The translations under genes and the position numbers were made by a program. This document shows, piece by piece, positions 56,561-64,000 of a stretch of DNA of 64,000 nt. A model generated the notes under the pieces. It saw only the letters and a list, made by a program, of their open reading frames with translations, did not search any database and had not been told where the DNA came from. The stretch is from Budorcas taxicolor (Eukaryota; Chordata; Mammalia; Artiodactyla; Bovidae), in NCBI RefSeq assembly GCF_023091745.1, contig NC_068935.1:2991001-3055000 (forward strand), written 5' to 3'. Within the stretch, counting starts at the first letter, position 1. Each line of letters opens with the position of its first letter.

Positions 56561-57149
56561 ATGGCATTAGTTTCTTCTGAGAAGGATCTGATGACTAGAT
56601 GAACAGCACTTTCTTAAAAGATACATTGAGATGGGTAGGAGAAGAATAAATATAGCCTTACACAGGGACTTTCCCCAAAAAATCAATGGCCCACAATATG
56701 GAGGGATTCCTCCAAAATACAAAACTTTCACTCTAGGAGTGAAGGGATTCTGCCCTACATCAGACATAATTATATTTGGATCTGGCACCAGAAAAAGAGG
56801 CCCTACATTTTCTGCTTTTCAAAATCAGTGGAGACTGAGTCCAGGAGAAGCACAGAACCATAGGGAACAGAGAACCTGCTCTTAAAGGGCTCATGTACAG
56901 ACACATTCACCCAGAGATCCAGTGGTAAGGCATTAGTTTGAAAGCACCTAGACCATAATAAGTGAGAGAGACCCACTTACTGAAATTAAAGCAGCTACTG
57001 GAGAGTCAACAACCTCCTGGAACTTTCTTGACTTTTTCCAGGGATGGAAGCACTGGCAAGCACCATCTTTACATCTTATTCTAGTTTCCTGATGGAGCTT
57101 GTGGGCACCATTTTGGATGCCCTCCCACTAGCCTAACTAACACCAGTTG

Positions 57150-57910
57150 ATATGCTCTTGCCCATTCCACACCACAACCTGTCTAGGAAAGCACCCAGAG
57201 TTCCCACCCATTTGGTACAGCAGTTATGCCATAACCAGGCTAGGGAAGCACACTGTGCACTGTTCTCCCCACATAGCAGCTATGCTATAACTGGCACCAA
57301 AACCATGCTGGCAAGAACATGATGCCATGCCCTCCTTGCACAGATGCTCCATGCCCCTCTCCTCTGGGATTCTAGACTTTTAGTTGATACTGTAATGAGA
57401 TCAGACATTTGGGGACCTTAAAATATGATGACTGTATTTTGCATTTGATAAAAATGTGTACCTTTGGAGGCCAGAGGGAAGACTATGGTAGGCAGAGTAA
57501 TCTCCCAAAGATGTTTGTGCTTTAAACCCTGAAATCTCTAAATATGTTATATTCCATTGCAACATGAACTTGGCAAATATTGTCTGAGGTTTCAAACCTT
57601 AAATTAGGGAGATTTCACCAGGACAGATGAAAAACCTGAGCCTCTGCCTACCACCAACAGAAGCCATGCCAAAACAAAACTGTGTAAGAACACTGCATCC
57701 CACCTTTCCCAGACAGCAGCTGCGTTGCAACAAGGTCATGAGACCATCCTGAGTCTTACGTATCCTAAAGCAGCAGCTGTGCCGCAATCAAACCAAGCAA
57801 TTATGTAAAGTACAATCTTCCCCACAGAGTAGCCATGATGCAACCAGGCTGCAAAATACCCTGTTCCCCATCTATCCCACACCACATTAGCTGTACCACA
57901 ACAGAACTTG
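57150..57910 (+). repeat. diverged tandem monomers in L1 5' UTR
   Basis: A motif close to CAGCAGCTATGCCACAACCAG recurs near 57218, 57274, 57656, 57714, 57771, 57826 and 57885, about 55-60 bases apart, with the intervening text often GCA...TGTTCCCCAC. The array is split by the inverted arm at 57356-57609. Confidence 0.72.
57356..57609 (-). repeat. right arm of 254-bp inverted repeat
   Basis: Exact reverse complement of 55942-56195 as far as I can read, dropped into the monomer array of the L1 5' UTR. No target duplication or tail is visible at its edges (ATGCC | CCTCTCC and TTAGGG | AGATTTC). Confidence 0.95.
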
Positions 57911-60532
57911 GCAAGTGCATCATATCATATTCTGACCTCCCTGTGCAACATCCACAGTGTGACCATAGCCAGTGGGTATATGGAGCTCAAACAAGGGACA
58001 CCCCTTGAGTGTCTGGGTATAGTGGCCAAGGGACATTTTGTTTTTAGGCCCCATAGATCATCTCCATCTCCTATATAAGAATACTCCTTTAAATCTAAGA
58101 AATATAGCTGTTTCACCAAGTATATAGACAAACAAAAAGTCAGGCAAAATGAAAAGAGAGAGAAATATGTTCCAAACCAAAGAATCAGAATAAGACAAAG
58201 AAAGAATAAGACAGATCCCCAGAAAAAGACTTTAATGAAATGAAAATAAGCAAACTATCTGATAAATAATATAAAATAATAGTCACAATAAAGCTCACTG
58301 AACTTGAGAGAAGAAGAGATGAACACAGTGATAATCTAAAAAAGAAAAGAAAAGAAAGTACCAACAGAAGTTACAATTGAACTGAAAAATATACTTGAGT
58401 TCAACAGTAAACTTGATGAAGCAAAAAAACACATTGGTGAGCTTGAAAACAAAGCAATAGAAATTATCCAGACAGAGCGATAAGATGAAAAAGTAATTTT
58501 AAAAAGAGACGACATCTTAAGGAACTTCTGGGATAGCATCAAGAAGAGGAAATTCGCATTATAAGGATCCAAGAAGGAGAGAAAGGGCCAGAAAAAAAAA
58601 ATTGAAAAAAAAAAAATGACTGTAAACTTTCTCACTTTGGGGAAGGAAATAGACATACAGGTCCAGGAAGTCCAGGGAGTTCCAAGTAAACCCAAATAAG
58701 ACCATGACAACTTATTACATATAAGAGTATAAATACAAGAGAAATCACATAAGGATATTAGCAGATTTTTCAGGAGAAACTTAACAGAACAAAAGGGAAT
58801 GGCATGACATATTCAAAGAAATGACAGAAAAAAAATTTTTTTCAACCAAAAATTCTCTGCCTAGAAAGGTTATAATTGAGAATTGAAGGAGAGAATAAAA
58901 GTTTTATAGATAAGTAAAATCTAAAAGAATTCAGCATGATTAAAACAGGTTTACAAGAAACTTTAAAGATACTGCTCCAAGCTAAAAAGAAAAGGTGCTA
59001 GTTGATAATAAGAAAACTTACAAAAATAAAAATTTTACCTAAAATATAAATATATTAACAAAGGTAATGGATCAAACTTTTATAAAGCAAGTATGAAGCC
59101 TAAAACACAAAAGTAGTAAAATTAACTGAAATTAAAATAATTTAGGGATGCATAACATATATATATATATATATTTAAAACATCATAAAAATGTAAAATA
59201 TACATAGAGTAAAAATGCAAAGTCTGGGAATGTGTTCAAAGTTTCTGTCAACTTAAAAGAGACTGACATATATGTAGGATATTATATGTGAACCTCATAG
59301 TAACCACACATAAAAAAATAGTAAAATACAAAAAGAAAATGAGAAGGGAAATTAAGCACAACAATAAAGCTAGTCAGAAAACCATAAAAGAAGAAAGATA
59401 AGACAAAAGAAACAGAGAGGAGCTACAAAAACAACCAGACACAATTAACATAATGAGAATAAGTACATATGTATTAATAATTACTATAAATGAAAATGTA
59501 TTTAAGTTGCTAATCAAAAGACATTGAATGGCTGAATGGATTAAAAAAGCAAGAAACTCAATTCAGAAAAAAGGATACACACATGGTAACTGTGAAAGGA
59601 GAGAAAAGAGACATACCATGCAAAATGGAAATGAATGAAAACTTGTGTAGTTATACTCATATCAGATAAAATAGATTTTCATGCAAGGACTGTAATAAAA
59701 GACAAAGAAGGGTACCACATAATGATAAAGAGGTCACTCCAACAAGAAGATATCATATTTATAAATGCATATACACTCAATATAGGGACACCACAATATA
59801 AAAAGTAAATATTAATGAACCTAAAGAGAGAAATTCAAAGCAATAAAATAAGAGTAAAGGACTTAACACGCCACATACAGCAATGGATAGATTATCCAGA
59901 CACAAAATCAATACAGAAACATCAGCTTTAAACAGCATATTAGACTAGATAGATAGACTATATATATATATATATACATATATATACTCCATCCAAAAAT
60001 AACAGAGTACATATTCATCTCAAGTGCACATGGAATATTTTCCAGGATAAATCACATGTTAAACCACAAAGCAAACCTCAATAAATTCAAGAATGCCTGA
60101 AATATCTCAAGCACCTTTTCCAACCATAGTGTTATGAAACTCAAAATCAATAATAAGAAAAAAAAAATGAGAAAGAAATACAAAATATGGAGATTGTTGA
60201 TTTGCATTAAAAAATATGGTACTGAAAAATCAAAGGGTAAATAAAGAAATCAAAGAAGAACATTTAAAAATACCTATAGAGAAATGAAAACAGAAATATA
60301 ACATACTAAAATCTATGGGGTGTGGCAAAAGCAATTCTAAGAGGGAAGTTCATAGTAAGACAGGCCTATTTTAAGAAACAAGAAAAATCTGAAACAATCT
60401 AATTGTAAACCTAAGGAAATTTGAAAAAGAAAAATGAATTCCAATGTTAATGAAAGGAAAGAAGTAAGATCAGAGCCTAAAAGTAAAAATTAAAATTAAA
60501 TTAAATTTTAAAAAGTGATTAACAAGACACTT

Positions 60533-60749
60533 TCTTGCTGTTGTTATTTAGTCACTAAGTCATGAACAATTCTTATGCAACCTCATGGACTGTAGCCCAC
60601 TAGGCTTCACTGTCCATGAGATTTCCGAGGCAAGAATACGGGAGTGGGTGGCTATATTGTTTTTAAAGCAACCTTCCTGACCCAGGAATTGAACTCACGT
60701 CTTCTGCTTGGCTGGCAGATTCTTTACCACTGAGCCACCAGGGGAGCAC
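60533..60749 (-). mobile_element. Bov-tA-type SINE in old L1
   Basis: Reverse complement: TTAGTCACTAAGTCATGAAC, body AGAATACGGGAGTGGGTGGC, head GATTCTTTACCACTGAGCCACC. An older, diverged copy. Confidence 0.88.
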
Positions 60750-61305
60750 AAAAAGGAAATAGAAATATCAATAAAATTAAAAGCTGACTCACTGAGAAGA
60801 TATACAAAATATACAAGTCTTTAGCTAGCCTAGCTAAGACAAAAAGGTGAGAGGGCTCAAATAGAAATGGGAAGTTCCAACTGATATTACAGAGAAACAA
60901 AGGATCATAAGAAAATTCTAGGAACAATTGTACATCAATAAATTAGACAACATGAAACAAACAGAGAAATCTTGTAAATATAAAATCCATAAAGAAATAC
61001 AAATCTTCAATAAATTAATTACTAATAGGGAAATTAAATCATTAATCAAAAGTATCTCAACAAAAAAAGAAAGTCCAAGACCAAAGGGTCTCACTTTTTA
61101 ATTCTTCCAAATATTTAAGATTTAATACCTATCCTTAAACTCCTCCAGGATATTAAAGAGGAGTGACCCCTTCCAAACTCATTGTATAAGGAAAGCATAA
61201 CACTGATACCAAAACCAGACAAGGACATCACGAATGAAGAAAACTACAGGCCAATATCCTTGATGAACACATACAAAAATGATCAATAAAATATTAGTAA
61301 ATAAT

Positions 61306-61701
61306 ATCCATGGAGATTGGTTGAAGACAGCAGAGCAGAAGGATGTGCACTCACTTCCTCATGTGAGAGTAACAAAATCAAAATGAATTGTTTAATAACC
61401 ATCCAGGAAGATGATGGAGCCCACCAAAAAAGATCTCCCATGTGCAAAGACCAATGGAAGCCACAATGAGATAGTAGGAGGGGCACAATCACAATAAAAT
61501 CAAATCACATACACACTGGGCAGGCAACACACAAACTAGAGCACAATTTACCACAGAAGATCTCCTATTGTTATGAAGGTTCTGAGACCTACATCAGTCT
61601 TCCTGGCTTGAGATATGGCAAAGGGACCAGATTCCAAAGGGAATCTGACTTTGAAGGCCAGTGAAACTGAATTATAGGATTTCCACAGGATTAGGGGAAA
61701 C
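61306..61701 (+). mobile_element. orphan L1 5' UTR segment
   Basis: GGTTGAAGACAGCAGAGCAG, CACTCACTTCCTCATGTGAG, GAAGCCACAATGAGATAGTAGG and GACTTTGAAGGCCAGTGAAAC follow the start of a mammalian L1 5' UTR. It lies between RT sequence of another L1 and a BovB, without any coding or 3' part of its own. Confidence 0.65.
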
Positions 61702-62348
61702 AGAAACCAGAGATCAAATTGCCAACATCCGGTGGATCATCAAGAGTTCCAGAAAAACATCTACTTCTGCTTTACTGACTATGCCAAAGCCTTTGAATAT
61801 GTGGATCACCACAGACTGTGGAAAATTCTGAAAGAGATGGGAATACCAGACCACATGACCTGTCCCTTGAGAAATCTGTATGTAGGTCAAGAAGCAACAG
61901 TTAGAACTGGACATGGAACAACAGACTGGTTCCTAATAGGGAAAGGAGTACATCAAGGCTGTATATTGTCACTCTGCTTATTTAACTTATATGCAGAGTA
62001 TATCAGGAGAAATGCTGGGCTGTTTGAAGCACAAGCTGGAATCAAGATTGCAGGGAGAAATAGCAATAACCTCAGATATGCAGATGACACCACTCTTATG
62101 GCAGAAAGCAAAGAACTAAGAAGCCTCTTGATGAAAGTGAAAGAGGAAAGTGAAAAAGTTGGCTTAAAATTCAACATTCAGAAAACTAAGATCATGGCAT
62201 CTGGTCCCATCACTTCATGTCAAGTAGGTGGGGAAACAATGGAAACAGTGAGACAATTTATTTTGGGAGGCTCCAAAATCTTAGCAGATGGTGACTACAG
62301 CCATGAAATTAAAAGATGCTAGCTCCTTAGAAGAAAAGTTATGACCAA
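61702..62348 (+). mobile_element. BovB LINE internal fragment
   Basis: Frame 61732-62322 (196 codons) runs from FTDYAKAFEYVDHHRLW to ILADGDYSHEIKR and includes an intact YADDTTLM active site. Cut at its 3' side by the opposed BovB, at ATGACCAA. Confidence 0.92.
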
Positions 62349-63679
62349 ACTCAGTTCAGTTCAGTTCAGTTGCTCTGTCATGTCAGACTCTTTGAGACCC
62401 CATGGACTGCAGCACATCAGTCCTCCCTGTTCATCACCAACTTCCGGAATACACTCAACCTTATGTCCATTGAGTCAGTGATGCCATCCAATCATCTCTT
62501 CCTCTGTCATCCACTTCTCCCGCCTTCAATCTTTCCCAGCATCAGGGTCTTTTTAAATGAGTCACTTCTTCACATCAAATGTCCAAAGTATTGGAGTTTC
62601 AGCTTCAGCATCAGTCTTTCCAATGAATATTCAGGACTGATTTCCTTTAAGAGGGACTGGTTTGATCTCCTTGCAGTTCAAGGGAATCTCAGAAGTTTTC
62701 TCCAACACCACAGTTCAAGAGTGTCAATTCTTTGGCGCTCAGCTTTCTTTATAGTCCAACTCTCACATCCATACATGACTACTGGAAAAATCATAGCCTT
62801 GACTAGACCGACATTTGTATAGAAAGTAATGTCTCTGCTTTTGAATACGCTATCTAGGTTGGTCATAACTTTCCTTCCAAGGAGGAAGTGACTTTTAATT
62901 TCATGGCTGCAGTCACCATCTGCAGTGATTTTGGAGCCCCCCAAAATAAAGTCTGACACTGTTTCCACTGTTTCCCCATTTATTTGCCATGAAGTGATGA
63001 GACCAGTTACCAGGATCTTAGCTTTCTTAATGTTGAGCTTTTAGGCAATATTTTTGCTCTCCTCTTTCACTTTCATCAAGAGGCTCTTTAGTTCTTCTTC
63101 ACTTTCCACCATAAGGGTCGTGTCATCTGCATATCTGAGGTTATTGATATTTCTCCCTGCAATCTTGATTCCAGCTTGTGCTTCATCCAGCCCAGCATTT
63201 CTCCTGATATACTCTGCATATAAATTAAATAAGCAGGGTGACAATATACAGCCTTGTGTACTCCTTTCCCTATTTGGAACCAGTCTGCTGTTTCATGTCC
63301 AATTCTAACTGTAGCTTCTTGACCTGTATACAGATTTCTCAGGAGGCAGGTCAGGTGGTCTGTTATTCCCATCTCTTGAAGAATTTTCCACAGTTTTTTG
63401 TGATCCACACAGTCAAAGGCTTTGGCATAGCTAGTAATGCAGAAATAGATTTTTTTTTTTTTTCTGGAACTCTCTCACTTTTTCAGTGATCCAACAGATG
63501 TTGGCAATTTGGTCTCTGGTTCCTCCACTTTTTCTAAATCCAGCTTGTGCATCTGAGAGTTCACAGTTCACGTACTGTTGAAGCCTGGCTTGGAGAATTT
63601 TGGGCATTACCTTACTAGTGTGTGAGATGAGTTCAATTGTGCTGTAGTTTGAGCATTCTTTGGCATTGTCTTTCTGTCA
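62349..63679 (-). mobile_element. BovB LINE, 5'-truncated, opposed to its neighbour
   Basis: Complete 3' terminus (ACTCAGTTCAGTTCAG) and sequence up to the RT N-terminal part near 63676. Frames 62968-62678 (C-terminal) and 63244-63041 (YADDTTLMVESEEEL) are in different frames. Its content overlaps with the plus-strand fragment to its left, so they are separate insertions. Confidence 0.92.
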
Positions 63680-64000
63680 TATGCAATGAAATCACAATCA
63701 TTATCAATGGTATTTTTCACATAACTAGAACAAAAAAAAGGGATTAAAATTTGTGTTGGACACAAAAGGCCGTAAATAAACAAATCAATCCTTAGAAATA
63801 AAAATGAAACTGGAAGTATCAGGATTCCTGCTTTGGACTTCTCTAGAAAGCTACAGTTTACAGTACAGGCACATAAACAGAAATATATATAAATGGACCA
63901 GGATAGAAAGCACAGAAAAAAACCAGGCATATTAAATTAATCTGTGACAAAGGAGGCAGACTACACATTGTTGGAAAGACAATCTCTTCAGTAAATGATG
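63680..64000 (+). mobile_element. old L1 ORF2, continuing past the window
   Basis: Decayed L1 ORF2 text: ATTTTTCACATAACTAGAAC near 63710, CAGAAATATATATAAATGG near 63879 and GACAATCTCTTCAGTAAATG at the end. It fits the downstream continuation of the L1 that starts at 56196. Confidence 0.75.

Larger units (their letters stand above)
56196..61305 (+). mobile_element. old L1, nearly from its 5' end
   Basis: Starts GGTTCAAGATGGC at about 56193, the typical opening of an L1 5' UTR, followed by CACCTCCTCCCATGGACACA. ORF1-like sequence lies at about 58340-58900, endonuclease sequence near 59640-59800 (ATATCAGATAAAATAGATTTTC) and RT sequence near 61200-61300 (AAACTACAGGCCAATATCC). Stops throughout. 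The element resumes at 63680 after later insertions. Confidence 0.78.

Overview
This window is repeat-dense nuclear DNA from a ruminant, most likely a bovid. The evidence is the set of repeats: RTE-type BovB LINEs with their (TCAGT)n-like 3' tails, tRNA-derived Bov-tA SINEs, Bov-A2 SINEs with AGC-rich tails, ruminant-type L1 LINEs and ruminant ERV LTRs. I found no host protein-coding gene, tRNA, rRNA or CRISPR array. Every long open reading frame that I could place belongs to a transposon or an endogenous retrovirus, or is a chance frame inside a repeat.

Layout. 1-3950: solo ERV LTR (264-721), MIRs, an old L1 broken by a Bov-tA/Bov-A2 cluster. 3960-8356: two head-to-head BovBs; the second is interrupted by three separate LTRs. 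8484-12292: a dismembered class I ERV (ERV-B) on the minus strand, with BovB, Bov-tA and LTR insertions. 12297-20943: a rearranged minus-strand L1 that keeps its long 5' UTR but has lost its 3' end. 20944-32376: older unique-looking DNA with MIRs, SINEs and four BovBs (23481, 27717, 29601 and the start of 32377), two of them structurally odd. 32377-46664: one old minus-strand BovB split by an L1, a complete ERV provirus with both LTRs (ERV-A), a nearly full-length plus-strand BovB and an ERVK-type LTR. 46674-55265: SINEs, BovBs, a 3' L1 and a solo ERVK LTR with a perfect 6-bp target duplication. 55460-64000: an ancient repeat, then an old plus-strand L1 running off the window, containing a 254-bp inverted copy of its own upstream flank, a tandem-monomer 5' UTR and two opposed BovBs.

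How the pieces work together. The genes are selfish-element parts. BovB encodes an APE-type endonuclease plus reverse transcriptase and probably mobilised the Bov-tA/Bov-A SINEs, whose 3' ends resemble BovB. L1 encodes its own machinery. The ERVs contribute gag, pol and env remnants and many LTR promoters. All coding copies that I could follow carry stops, frameshifts or deletions. The closest to intact are the BovB at 42302-45623 (about two stops and two frameshifts) and the ERV-A integrase frame at 38487-39407.

The strongest anomalies are structural: the 254-bp inverted repeat whose arms look identical although they sit in old, diverged sequence; a 14.3-kb nest inside a single BovB; several BovB and L1 copies with 5' inversions bounded by target duplications; and a BovB whose inversion junction holds a SINE fragment. 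I saw no evidence of a new multi-gene system. Boundaries are read by eye and most are good to a few bases to a few tens of bases; family names finer than BovB, Bov-tA, Bov-A2, L1, MIR and ERV class are inference.
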